Source: Monosporascus cannonballus (taxonomy: Eukaryota; Ascomycota; Sordariomycetes; Xylariales). Taken from it: 64,000 nucleotides of DNA. Below the pieces are notes generated by a model, which saw only the letters and a program-made list of their open reading frames with translations, was not told where the DNA came from and did not search any database. Shown in pieces: positions 1-9,812 of this stretch. Every line of letters starts with the position of its first letter. Positions within the stretch are counted from its first letter, which is position 1. Position numbers and translations under genes: made by a program. The stretch lies in the NCBI GenBank assembly GCA_004154925.1, contig QJNS01000099.1:186001-250000 (forward strand), read 5' to 3'.

Positions 1-147
1 GGCCGGCCCCAGATGCCCTACCCTTCCAGCAACACCCTCACGGTGTCCAACCCGCCGAACCCGCCTCCCCAGCCGCCCCGTATGAACAACTACCAGACAT
101 ACCCTGGTGTTAACATGCATCCCGGTAACGGCGACGGTTTCTTTTAA
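1..147 (+). CDS. 3' end of an unidentified protein-coding gene (partial)
   Basis: The window opens inside an exon: frame 1 reads 48 codons without a stop to TAA at 145-147. The visible C-terminus is rich in Pro, Asn and Ser (a run NPPNPPPQPP, then MNNYQTYPG) and ends NGDGFF. Such low-complexity tails are common in fungal regulatory or RNA-binding proteins, but nothing here identifies a family. The coding call rests on the open frame, GC-rich third positions, and the abrupt change to AT-richer, stop-containing sequence after 147. No domain is visible, so no function is assigned. Confidence 0.6.
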   Translation, partial: GRPQMPYPSSNTLTVSNPPNPPPQPPRMNNYQTYPGVNMHPGNGDGFF

Positions 148-2012
148 CTGAACCCCTCGTCCATAAACCTTCACTACGCTACGGATACGAGCATGATGAT
201 ATCTATGATCAAGGCGGCTGTTATCTGGCTTTTCTTTTCGTTTACGATGAAGCACGAAGGTGATGTTTCTCAAGATCCTGATGAATTTTCTTTCCATACC
301 CATTACCTACTTTTACGGCCGGATACACTTATACACCATCCGGAATGGCACTGGCATGAAGGGTTCTCTGGTCTAGCTGTAAATTATTTACCTGATGATG
401 CGCACGGCCTTTCCCCATACCACGGTCACCAACCAAAAAAAACAATGTCTTCTTCAGAATGAAGCGCTCCACCGCGCTAGAGAAGCTCATGGCGACCTTC
501 TGTGAACGTCAGGCGAAGAGCCTTCAACCCATACGTTTCCTTTCGAGGGCCAACACACTCAGCTTGCCGATGCCCGGAAACTGTGAGTCGTCTCACCTCA
601 GTTGGATCACTCGTCGGTTGGATGATTCCTCATGTTTCCTTCAAGCAGTCTTCCAGGGCATCCTCAGCCTGTACTCATGTACTCGGATTTCACGTCTATA
701 CTCCGGCATGAACTTTCGTTTGAGTTTTTTCCTATCTTGTCATGGGTTTTTCCTTTGGGTTTGGTTGCGATTACAGCGGTCAGTTGCATGTTGCTCAAAT
801 TTTGGTGGACGTTGCACAACGGTCAGTGGAACGTATCATGTTCATGGCGGATCTGTTGCACGAGGATGTTCTCTTCAGCAAGGAGACGGGCAGTGCAGTT
901 GTCCATCCATGACATTCCGTCTACTCCAGCCGGCTGGTAACTATCATTATCTTCACTTGATCTCAACAACTACCTATCAGCACCTCACGCACAAGACTAC
1001 GGCAGCTTTTCGCCCCATACAAAATGCCGTTAAAATGCAATTTGACCTTCTCATGGCTGTCGCAAGAATGGGAGGACAATGATGGTCGATGGGTCGATTC
1101 CAAGTCACCAAGCTAGCTATGCAAAGCAGGTGAACGTGGTAAAGGATATCGGTGCTGGCTGCGATTGGTGGCACTCTTAAGCACCAAATGCTCTATTGCA
1201 TAGAGCACCTATCGCTTAGACCCTAGATAGAGCATAAGTTGGTCTTGAGTGGCAGAGACTACGGACAATCCAACCATCCTCATCTCGTATGATGACTACG
1301 GGCAACGATTCTTAACCGCAAGATTCTTCCACAACATCTAACCGCAGGTACTGCGTGAAGTGCCCCGGGATAAGTCATACTATGTTACCAGGATCGGGCG
1401 CAGATGTTTATGCCGGAAATTCATAATCTTTCGACAATGCCAACGGACCACGCTCTCCAGATCTAGCAGAAGTTTGTTTCGTGCAGATTCCGCGTCACGG
1501 TAGTGTGGTTGTGGCATACCAATCCAGATTTCATTACATCCAACGCGCCAACAGGTTCTTCCTCGTCTGTTAACGGAAGTATCAGCATCTGCGAAGCCAC
1601 ATTCGTCACCTGACGTCAAAGTCTTTTAGGTTTTGCTTGACTGCTTTTTCCTTCCATGTGTCGCGGAAGGTTTCGACCTCGGCCGCAGTTTCCCAACCTC
1701 TAAACCTTACGTCCTCAGGCCACGTAGACTAATTAGTCGAGAAAGGCTTTTCACACCTGCCACTTCTCTATGACGTTTCCCCGGCTCTGTTTACTCCGTC
1801 TCCGCTCCCCAGCGCCTCCTCAAGCTGTTCTCCGCTACACTTAGGGAAGTTGGCAGTTAGTAGCCCTACATACTTTACTAGTAGCAGGTTTTGACTACCT
1901 TCCTAGAAGGTCCCATGGTTGAACGACACCCTCCCCATACCATTACGTCTTTGAGACCTTAACTTCCTCAGAGCACATAGCCAGGACCTCGCCTTCCCTC
2001 GTTCTCATCGTC
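148..2012. other. 3' flank and intergenic region
   Basis: No gene that I can support. The first kilobase is pyrimidine-rich and contains overlapping open frames (for example 459-1082 +) with no recognisable domain and no codon bias; it probably includes the 3' UTR of the upstream gene. The last ~300 bases, C/T-rich, are probably the promoter and 5' UTR of the gene starting at 2013. Confidence 0.5.
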
Positions 2013-3532
2013 ATGGCCAGCATTCAAGCCCAAACAGCGGCCCGGAAGGGACGCCCATCGTCTGCACCAGAATACCAAGGTATTTACTCTCTACGGCACC
2101 AAAAAAAAAAATTCTTCCACTAATAGTTCACAGGAAAACAACCCCAGAGCATCCAGTCACGCAATCACCCACGTCTGTCATCTCCAATCGGCGAGACCTT
2201 ATCTCGACAGGTATGGCGTTCTATCCTTGCATTTACTGGGCCACAAGCTAAGCTACACCACAGGACCCCCCAGCGCCTGTCCAAAGCAGAGGTCTCAAAC
2301 GCAAGCAGTCGATCGGAGACGGGCTTGAACCCAGGCCAGACCCAGAGCAGAAGCAACAACTGACATGCCCTACACACGCTGCCGAGAACACATTTAGCGA
2401 GCCAGCGGTTTGCAGCGACACCCCAAAACACATTGACCCCATTGCTTTCTGGGTGAAGGAAGGGCGCTGGCCAGAAGAACAGTACTGGCCGGAAGAGACC
2501 TCAAAGATGGATCCTCCCCTAGACCCTCTAGTTGCGTGTCTACTTACGCGGAAGAAAGGCTCTAATCTGTCCCGTGAGCGGTCGATTTCTGCTACGTCGT
2601 ACACGACACCGAGCGACCAGAAGCCGCGAGTGGAGAAGAATAGACCATACCGAGACCCGCATTATGAGACCATGCTTGCGACCATAGGCAGTTTCATGGT
2701 CAATTCTGCCCTGGACATCGCCGATACAAGCAAAACCTGGTGCCGGACCCTACTTGAAACGAAGCAGTCGGCTCCGGAGGATTCACTGTTCCGCGATGAC
2801 ATTTTCAACCTAGCCTGCGAGATGGTGGAAGGCAGAAATGAGGCCAAAATCGTTCAAGATATCACTCGACTAATCGTCCCTTCGGCTGAAACTCTTGTTA
2901 TATTCGGCGCCAAGCACCTCAACATCCTGACGGAGAGCGTTAATGAGGGCTGGAACAACTCGGTGCCGCTCACCGGCACTCGTCCCCAGCCTGACTATTC
3001 CGTTGGGTTCAGACGAGAGGCATTCACCAACGACCAGCTCATTACGCTGTCACCATTCCTCGCCCTCCACAGTGGAGACCAGTCCCTCTTCATGGCCACG
3101 TACTACATGTACTTCCCGTTCCTAACGTGCGAGGTAAAGTGCAACAACATGCTCGCTATCGCAGAACGCCAGAACGCCCACAGTATGACCATTGCGGTGC
3201 GGGCCATCGTCGAGCTCTTTCGTGCTGTGAAGCGTGAGGGTGAACTCCACCGGCAGATCCTCGCCTTCTCCATCGCGCACGACGATAGTACAGTACGTAT
3301 CTACGGCCACTACCCGGTGATAAATGGGCAAGTTACTCAGTACTATCGCCATCGAATCGCGAAATTTGCCTTTGCCGCACCAGGAGAAAAGGAGAAATGG
3401 ACAGCGTATCAATTCACCAAGAACGTCTACGACATATGGATGCCCGCTCACTTCAAGAACATCTGCTCCGCCATTGATCAATTGCCGTCCCATTTTGATT
3501 TCAGTGTCCAACCGCTTTCTGGGCCCCTCTAA
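2013..3532 (+). CDS. DUF7924-type fungal protein with PD-(D/E)XK nuclease-like core
   Basis: Three exons: 2013-2079, 2134-2210 and 2264-3532, giving 470 aa. Introns of 54 nt (donor GTATTT, branch CTAAT, acceptor CACAG) and 53 nt (donor GTATGG, acceptor CACAG) keep one frame from the ATG at 2013 into the long exon. The N-terminal ~130 residues are disordered and basic (RGLKRK, a possible nuclear signal), followed by PIAFWVKEGRWP. The C-terminal ~230 residues resemble the fungal DUF7924 domain: PQPDYSVGF (Asp292), then YFPFLTCEVKC (Glu338, Lys340), fitting the D...ExK active site of PD-(D/E)XK folds. Known: these families are expanded in filamentous fungi and mostly uncharacterised. Inferred: a nuclease-like or nucleic-acid-binding protein. 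Family assignment is from memory of motifs; catalytic activity is unproven. Confidence 0.8.
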
Positions 3533-4830
3533 ATTTTCTAGGACTTAGGGAACCTGATGCATTTGGATGCCGGCTCCGCTTCCGTGCCTGTTGAACGGGA
3601 CAGCCAGTCGAGCAACGCTGAGCAGCAAAGGGTCACTCAATACACCTTATTTACAGGGCCTGAGGTGGCATAGAGGAGGAAAGGCTTAATCAAAAAGGGG
3701 AAACTTTGTTTGTCGCGGCGACTGTCTATTAATATGCCCACGCTCCGTATTTCTAAGGGACATAATGATTCACATCGACTTTGGAGCTTTCCCGTTCATG
3801 AGTATTAGTATTAGCGCCATGTACTAAGGGTTAGGCAACAATTGGAAGCTGGCGAATTCTTAATTAATTATTTCCCTTCTGGAATGTCGCTAAATGTGAT
3901 GCATATAACGTCGGTTAAACCTTCATAACCGTTATCAGATTTAGTTTTAGGCCGATGATATTCCCCAACACTACTGCCATATCCCGAAGGTTAGAAATTG
4001 GGAATATGTTTTTTTGTTGGACGTCTCTAATTCGTCTGCTTTTTCTAAGGTCTATCTTGCATGGCGTTTCATGGCGTAATGTTTCGAGCGAATATGTCTA
4101 TTGGCTGATTAAGTGTAATGCGGCTGAATGTTTAAAATTTGCACCTGGGAGGACTACGGACGTTATCGGTAATTCATTTTTGGCATCGCAAACAATTTCT
4201 CTTCCCATTCCTCAATCATGTTATTGTCAGCACAAGTGAATACACAACACCAAAAATAAAACTGGGCCAGCTTTTGTTCACGAAAGATCGATGTCACCTC
4301 GTCTTGAGAGAGGGCTTCAAAACCCTTCAATCATTTCCGTATTCCCTTGTGTGGTAGTATCTTCATCATTCTCGTTCTTCTACCGTTCGGGAAAACCGAC
4401 CGGAGACCATCGAACAACAGACAACCGCCCCCGCGCTCGAGCACCTTCTCGCGAGCCACATCATATATGAAGGAATCGGAGGGGGGTGCCAACGCCCCTT
4501 CCAGTAGGTCACAGCTGGATAAACCAACCCGACAAATAGCCCAGCAGACACGAAAAGCATTATTCTTGCAATTCATGTTGTCACCGTCCAGCTGTTTCAT
4601 CTATATCACTAGGACTGTTACCATCGCTGGTGGATGATCCGCCACCTGCCCAATTTGCGTTCTCCCCGACAGTAAAGGTGTCCGCAGATCGTCTCGTTAC
4701 TCGATCAACGTTCGTAGCTCCCCTCCTTTTCCTTTCTTACTATCACCCAGAATACGCATACTCCCGGTTGTTTACTGCAGTAGCAATAGCGTGGATCATC
4801 CCTTACGATACTTTGTTACACTTTAAGATA
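3533..4830. other. Intergenic, no gene seen
   Basis: AT-rich 3' flank of the DUF7924-type gene, then mixed sequence. Short open frames on both strands between 4331 and 4640 overlap one another and match no family I recognise. No repeats longer than about 15 bases were noticed before the inverted repeat beginning at 4831. Confidence 0.5.
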
Positions 4831-4890
4831 CTGTGAGATTTAAGACCTGATAGTGTCCCGTCGTAGTGTGGGGCCTCACATTTTTCAGGT
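4831..4890 (+). repeat. Left terminal inverted repeat
   Basis: Outer 50 bases pair with 6538-6588 on the opposite strand; core GTGTCCCGTCGTAGTGTGGG. The single clear mismatch in the core is A versus G near position 4862. Confidence 0.8.
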
Positions 4891-5303
4891 TTGACAATTG
4901 TCTAGAAGTCTCCGTGTCCACGCTAGGTAGCTACTGGAAAAAACCTGAGTTCCCAAGGTCACGTAACAGCCACACACTAACCTCGTTGGTTCAAACACTG
5001 TCACGTGATTACACTTAGCCTCTAGCTGGCTAACGTTAACTTTTAATCCAACTGAATTACGCAAAGCCTGGTCACTGTCCACGCACATTCCAGGGTAGTG
5101 CTTTGACCGTAGAGCGCCTCGAGTGCAAATGAGAGGTCATATCGAGGAAGTGCCACCTCTAAGCTGCCCGACACTCGATCAAGGGTGATGCTCATAAAAC
5201 GTGCGTCTTCGATTGAGCCGAAGATATTTGCGAGTGTCACTGAAGTGGCGCTCCTTGGGTCAATAAGGACCTGGTTTCCTCCACCTATCTGAACGACTCG
5301 CAC
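4885..5303 (-). pseudogene. Fragment of a DUF3638/DUF3645-like giant fungal protein, frameshifted
   Basis: On the minus strand two overlapping frames together read like one short protein segment. The first (5303 down to about 5085) contains VLIDPRSATSVTLANIFGS, then a stretch ending SLEVALPRYDLSFALE. The second frame (about 5090 down to 4885) continues with GMCVDSDQALRNSVGL. The pattern of an LIDPRS block, an ELPRYDLSF block and a GM-V-D-DQ block is what I remember from the fungal DUF3638/DUF3645 proteins, which are normally thousands of residues long. Only about 120-140 residues survive, with a frame break near 5088, no start, and an end at the inner edge of the left inverted repeat. It therefore looks like a captured fragment. 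Family assignment is from memory and moderate. Confidence 0.5.
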
Positions 5304-6530
5304 ATAATTCGCTTAAGTTGAAAGCTCCCAGATCTATGCCTAAAAGTTTTACAAGGTAATGAACTATGCAATTGTACAAGCGGCCCTCTTTTTCAGCGAA
5401 TAGCATAGAGGATACCGTTACGAAATCAGTCCGGCCATCTTGAAACCACGATAGCTACGGTAATATTCCAAACAGATAAGGTGAGTTAATACAACCAGTT
5501 GAAGGCAACGCTGAACTACATGTTGAGTGAATCTATTACCGACGCAATCGTCATACGTGGAGATGATCCATGATGGATCCGCTGACATCTAAATAAAAGA
5601 CTAAAAAAAATGCATTTTTGGGAGTTTATCTTTCTTTTTCGCTCAGCCAGTCACAAAACAATATCCCCAATGGCCCATGATACCAATAGCCACACCCCAC
5701 GACATGGTGAAGTTCATCCCTGTACATGCGATCTCATCTACGCCTTAAACCCATTCGGGTTTCCCGTTTTGGTCGACGTAGTAGAGCCGCCTAGGCTTTT
5801 GCTTGTATTACTGGCGCTGCGGGCCAGCCGAGGAATGATCTTGCGGGGCGGGTGCTAGATGAGGCCGAATAGCTGTTGTTGGCCGTACGGGCGTAGCCGG
5901 GGCTGGACGACTGGGAAGTTTTGCGGTTGTTAATGGCGTCCTATTGGTCGGGCGTATCTTTGCCGTTTTTGCCGCATTTGTGGCAATTTCCGTCCGCGTC
6001 GTTATAGAAGTATGACTCGTTATAGTTCTTGCGGATCTGCTTTGTCTAGGGCTTTTTTCTCGGATGCCAGCATCACCTCCGGGGCCTCCGCGGCCATTGT
6101 CTGCTTCTGAATCTGAGCTCGATTTGGACGGGGTCATAAACAGCACCTGGTAAAGTCGCTTATAGTGATTGAGTACATGTAATAGGGATGGTTCGCTAAC
6201 TTTTCAGTCTATTATGGAACTATGCACTTTTTGGTCTCCGCGATCGTTTTATCATAATGCAGGAAAAATGGTGTCTATCAGTTGTATACTTCCAAATGCC
6301 GATATGGAAGGTGTAGATAAGAGAGCCGGTTCGTTCTTCTCCGTGACAGGATAAATATCCGGACCCCATCGCCCGGTTGGCTGGCTGGAATGGGCTGCTT
6401 TTATGTAATGCTAAAGCTCTCGAAGTTGCTTATTGTCTAACGGGACAGGGTCAGATTTCTTCCGACCGGACATCTTGAGAGTCTGACAGGATCCCAAACG
6501 TTAACAGCGTATCTGTCAGATCCTGAAGTG

Positions 6531-6588
6531 CCGAAAACTGTGAGGCCCCACACTACGGCGGGACACTATCAGGTCTTAAATCTCACAA
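6531..6588 (-). repeat. Right terminal inverted repeat
   Basis: Reverse complement of 4831-4890; ends CTTAAATCTCACA at 6588, matching the outer left edge TGTGAGATTTAAG. Confidence 0.8.
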
Positions 6589-6895
6589 CAATCAAACAAC
6601 CTGCTGCCCGAATCAGTTATTTTCCTCACATTAGTGAACCTACAAGCCCAATCACATCTTATGTAACTGAGCACCTCTGTGTCTGGCTATGATACTCAAT
6701 ATCAGGCCGACATTAGCATCCCCTGCCAAGTACCCTCTAGCGTCAGGCCCAACACTATTGCTATATTGAAATTCTGATTCAAGTAGAGGTCGAAAAGGCC
6801 AATTGATGGAATATACTTGACCAGGATGTTAAAACTCGCCCCTATAACGTAGCAACGTCTTACAGTAACCGGTAACCTGTCCGTGCATCTTCATG

Positions 6896-6912
6896 TTAGG
6901 TTCGATTCCTAA
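6896..6912 (+). repeat. tRNA T-arm-like sequence, copy 1
   Basis: TTAGG-TTCGATT-CCTAA forms a perfect 5-bp stem with a 7-base loop and contains the Pol III B-box core GGTTCGATTCC. Upstream sequence does not fold into D and anticodon arms, and no matching 5' acceptor strand is present, so it is not a functional tRNA gene. Confidence 0.45.
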
Positions 6913-7108
6913 TAGCATTAGTTGGCGTTCCCACCATCTAGTTGCGTTATCATGTAATTGCTAGGTCACCTTAAACTACCCCTTTCGAATCTTAATAAAA
7001 GCTAGCAAAACGTCGGATGTAAACACGGTATGAGTCGATGCCGGTGATATTAGACGCTGGGGGGCTTTTTGTTCAAGGGCGGATTGGGTGGGAGAGTTAC
7101 ATATCGTG

Positions 7109-7125
7109 TTAGGTTCGATTCCTAA
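7109..7125 (+). repeat. tRNA T-arm-like sequence, copy 2
   Basis: Same 17-base stem-loop as the copy near 6896, preceded by GTG/ATG and followed by related sequence (GTT..CATTCCC versus GTTGGCGTTCCC), so the repeat extends to about 45 bases. Possibly a relic of a tRNA-derived SINE or a broken tRNA gene. Confidence 0.45.
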
Positions 7126-7450
7126 CTATGCTAACCTAGTTGTCATTCCCTGTTGGCGGTGGCAACTACTGCTATGAGACCTTATTATGGCAGTCAGAAA
7201 CATACCTCGTACATGCAGCGCTTTTAGTCTGTTGGTATTTCATATAAATTCCCAGCTACCAATTGTCTCCCATTTGTTCCTCCACTCCCTACTTCCAATC
7301 TCGCCTTTGTCGCCCATCTGCGAGCCCTTCCTGTCCGCAGAGCCTATTCCCGTGAAATCTCACCTAAGCTATTTCTGTTCGCCTGATTGAGGCCCGAGGC
7401 ACCATACCATCCTTGTTGCAAGCCGCTCAGATAACAACTATTCGACCGAT

Positions 7451-8437
7451 ATGGCTTCTACCGCCAAGGACACGGCTGCTACGGCCTTCCCTTATATCGC
7501 GGGACGCACGATGAATTTAAAAAGTGCTGAAGGGGAAAACATCTCCGTAACCATCACGAGGGTATACCCCTCTACCTTATCAGCTGTCATGGATGTCCGG
7601 ATCCGTACGGAAAAGGGCTTTCAAAAAGCCGTATTAAAATTACATGATCGCCGGTTTTGGGGCGGGCGTGACGGGCGAAGGCGGGATGGATACATTTTAG
7701 AGTATCCGCATACTCAAGAAGCCGAAGCCGCCTGGCAGGACTACGTACGCAAAGGATCGGCCGAAGTACTATTCGACAGCTTCAGACGCATAGACGAAGA
7801 GTATGGTTCCGGGGCATTCAGCTTACGATACAACAACGACGAAAAAAACGAATGGGAAAAATTCGTGGAAAGAGAAGGTTACATTTGTTACGTGAATCAA
7901 TTCAACCACGCTAGGGAGGTTCGGGTTTATGAGGAGTTACAGGCGTTTCAGGGTCGATATGTACCCCGTTTTATAGCTTCCGTTACTCTCGACATGCCTA
8001 TTCCGCCTGACCTCCCGCCTATTTATTTCGAAGTTCGCGGGATTTTACTTCAGAAAATATGCGGTTTTAAGCTTGAGGACCTGGTTTCCGAACTTCCTGA
8101 TAATCCCATTGCGTGGGAAGAAATAATCCAAAGTGCTGTTAACGCGGCAAAAGAGATTAATCGCGCCGGCGTCATACACGGTGAATTCTTACCGTGGAAC
8201 ATAGTGGTGGCCCGGTTGGACGAACATACGTTTCAGCCCTTCATACTCGGCTTCTCCGACTCAGCCGTCAAGTGGGAACTCGAAGACACGGATCCAATCG
8301 ATGAGACGGGTGAACATAATATGCACAGTTTCCGGTTGCAAGTCCATATGGCCCACGACCCAGATACTGTCGGGTTCTTCATGGTGAGGGATGTGGAAAA
8401 GGCTACGGGATACAAGCTGAGGGTTAATTACGATTAG
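7451..8437 (+). CDS. Fungal kinase-like protein, probable pseudokinase
   Basis: Single exon, 328 aa, ATG in context GATATGG. It resembles a fungal-specific kinase-like family: N-terminal VYPSTLSAVMDV, then AVLKLHDRRF (Lys63 in the VAIK-like position), YFEVRGILL in the hinge region, INRAGVIHGEFLPWNIVV as the catalytic loop (HGE at 243-245, Asn250 retained), and PFILGFSDS where DFG is expected. The catalytic-loop Asp is Glu245 and the metal-binding Asp is Gly267. Known: many members of these fungal families have divergent loops. Inferred: little or no phosphotransfer, perhaps a binding or scaffold role. It stands alone between an inverted-repeat element and a direct-repeat pair. An active enzyme with unorthodox residues remains possible. 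Confidence 0.8.
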   Translation: MASTAKDTAATAFPYIAGRTMNLKSAEGENISVTITRVYPSTLSAVMDVRIRTEKGFQKAVLKLHDRRFWGGRDGRRRDGYILEYPHTQEAEAAWQDYVRKGSAEVLFDSFRRIDEEYGSGAFSLRYNNDEKNEWEKFVEREGYICYVNQFNHAREVRVYEELQAFQGRYVPRFIASVTLDMPIPPDLPPIYFEVRGILLQKICGFKLEDLVSELPDNPIAWEEIIQSAVNAAKEINRAGVIHGEFLPWNIVVARLDEHTFQPFILGFSDSAVKWELEDTDPIDETGEHNMHSFRLQVHMAHDPDTVGFFMVRDVEKATGYKLRVNYD

Positions 8438-8555
8438 ACTCGGCAAGTCGAGGTTTAATATGGGAACCGTCCTGTTGTCGGGCTACAGATAGGCGGGTTT
8501 TACTTGTCATGAATTTAAGAGAGCGCTTGAACACACCTGATAAACCTTGTTCCTT

Positions 8556-8640
8556 CTGTCACATTTAAGCTGATCGGAAGATAAGGTAGCATAGAGTGTG
8601 AGAAGTGATAATTGTCCGACTAGAATTAAGCTCTAGGGAA
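8556..8640 (+). repeat. ~80 bp direct repeat, copy 1
   Basis: Core CTGATCGGAAGATAAGGT...GACTAGAATT.AGCTCTAG. Matches the copy at 8835-8917 over the whole length with scattered substitutions. Could be the remains of a transposon end or a short tandem duplication. Confidence 0.7.
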
Positions 8641-8834
8641 CGGGGGGAACGGGGGCTATGTAGGAAGCTCTCTATATACTGTGGGCTCGCCGGAATAAGG
8701 CTTTCCGGCATGCTGGGAGCTTGATGACTAACTGAGATACCCCTATTCTACGACACTTTCAGTGATATGCTCCAGTGTGTGATGTCAGGGTCTCATAATA
8801 CGGCGTCATAAAGGAGTAAAGGACATGTCGGTTA

Positions 8835-8917
8835 CTGTCACAGTTAAACTGATCGGAAGATAAGGTTGCATAAGGTGTGGAATGTGATGGTTGTCTGACT
8901 AGAATTGAGCTCTAGAG
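8835..8917 (+). repeat. ~80 bp direct repeat, copy 2
   Basis: Second copy, same orientation, start-to-start distance about 279 bases. The intervening segment holds a hairpin around 8690-8710 (GCCGGAATAAGGCTTTCCGGC) and a 22-base sequence that recurs inverted at 45687-45710. Confidence 0.7.
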
Positions 8918-9812
8918 AGTGGTAGCTAAGGTGGCGTCCCCGGACACCCTAGCCTTCTAAGCAAGGCGTTTCTTCCCATGACAAACAGCCCTATCACCCC
9001 ATTTACAACGAGGTATAGACGTTTGGGCAACCGCGTGTGAGGATCTGGGAATCTCGCTGCCCGGGCTGGCAGACCCGTTCCGAGTTCCCCCGCGTGTATA
9101 CCATACTTCGCGGGTAGTCTCAATTCGTTGCAGAATTGTCGCTGACTCTCGTACGGTAGCTAGATGTCACCGAGCACGGTCATCCAGCACCCGCCGCCAG
9201 CGACGAACGCTGCTTACGCATGGCTTAGGAACAACGAACCGATATCCGGTGGACTTTTGGGCCGGGGAATAGATAGCCCAAGGCTCATCTAACTCTGTTG
9301 TTGTACGGGGTATGAAGGGTCGCCGCCGGTGGTAATCCGTAGCTAGCCGGGTCATCAGTTAAGCAAGGGTTGAATACCCATTGTGTCGAGAACGCCGGCA
9401 GGGCCTATGATGATGTGTTGTGAGTATCCCGTATCCCGATATGGCGCATATAAAGACTGCTGAAGTAAAGATGCAACAAAGTGCAGAGGAAGACTGGCCT
9501 CAATCCGCAAAATTCGCTGATGAAATTACCGTAACAGAAGTTCTCGAAGCCTCACTACCCACTATAAAAATCAGCAGAGCCTGGATATGACTGATACAGC
9601 ACTGTACGTATTCCCATAAGAAACATGTCATAAGGACCACCCATGTTTTTGCAAGGGAATATTTTATGTTATGCGGAGCTATGTAGACTAACTCCACGTA
9701 GAATTCATCAATCAGATGCGTGTCCCCATGACCACGAAGCAAGACCTCGCTCCGTCCCAAATCGTTGACCATTCCATTTGTCCCCTGACCACCATCACCC
9801 AGGACGACGCGT

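Larger units (their letters stand above)
4831..6588. mobile_element. 1.76 kb TIR-bounded non-autonomous element carrying a gene fragment
   Basis: Nearly perfect inverted repeats bound this segment. 4831-4880 (CTGTGAGATTTAAGACCTGA at its outer edge) is the reverse complement of 6538-6588 with about one mismatch over the central 48 bases, and weaker similarity continues inward to about 4890 and 6531. Between them lie a minus-strand gene fragment (4885-5303) and unassigned sequence including a Ser/Thr/Arg/Pro-rich minus frame (5808-6146). No transposase is recognisable, so the element is at best non-autonomous. I could not find a clean target-site duplication beside the repeats, so the superfamily (Mutator-, hAT- or other TIR type) is open. 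A simple inverted duplication is the alternative. Confidence 0.6.
6589..7450. other. Intergenic; promoter side of the kinase-like gene
   Basis: Apart from the two T-arm-like repeats, nothing coding is supported. The final ~200 bases are C/T-rich, as in the 5' leader of the other genes here. Confidence 0.5.
8438..9812. other. Intergenic between the kinase-like gene and eL15
   Basis: Contains the two ~80 bp direct repeats. The rest, including 9167-9355 and 9500-9800, has only short unsupported frames; the part next to 9813 is the 3' flank of the eL15 gene. Confidence 0.5.

Noticed and set aside
459..1082. 207-codon plus-strand frame after the first partial gene
   Set aside because: No domain, no codon bias, overlaps other open frames in all three phases; it lies in a pyrimidine-rich 3' flank.
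5808..6146. Ser/Thr/Arg/Pro-rich minus frame inside the TIR element
   Set aside because: Low complexity only; could be cargo of the element but no family or start context supports a gene.
6840..6920. tRNA gene at the first T-arm-like repeat
   Set aside because: Only the T arm folds; no D arm, anticodon arm or acceptor pairing.
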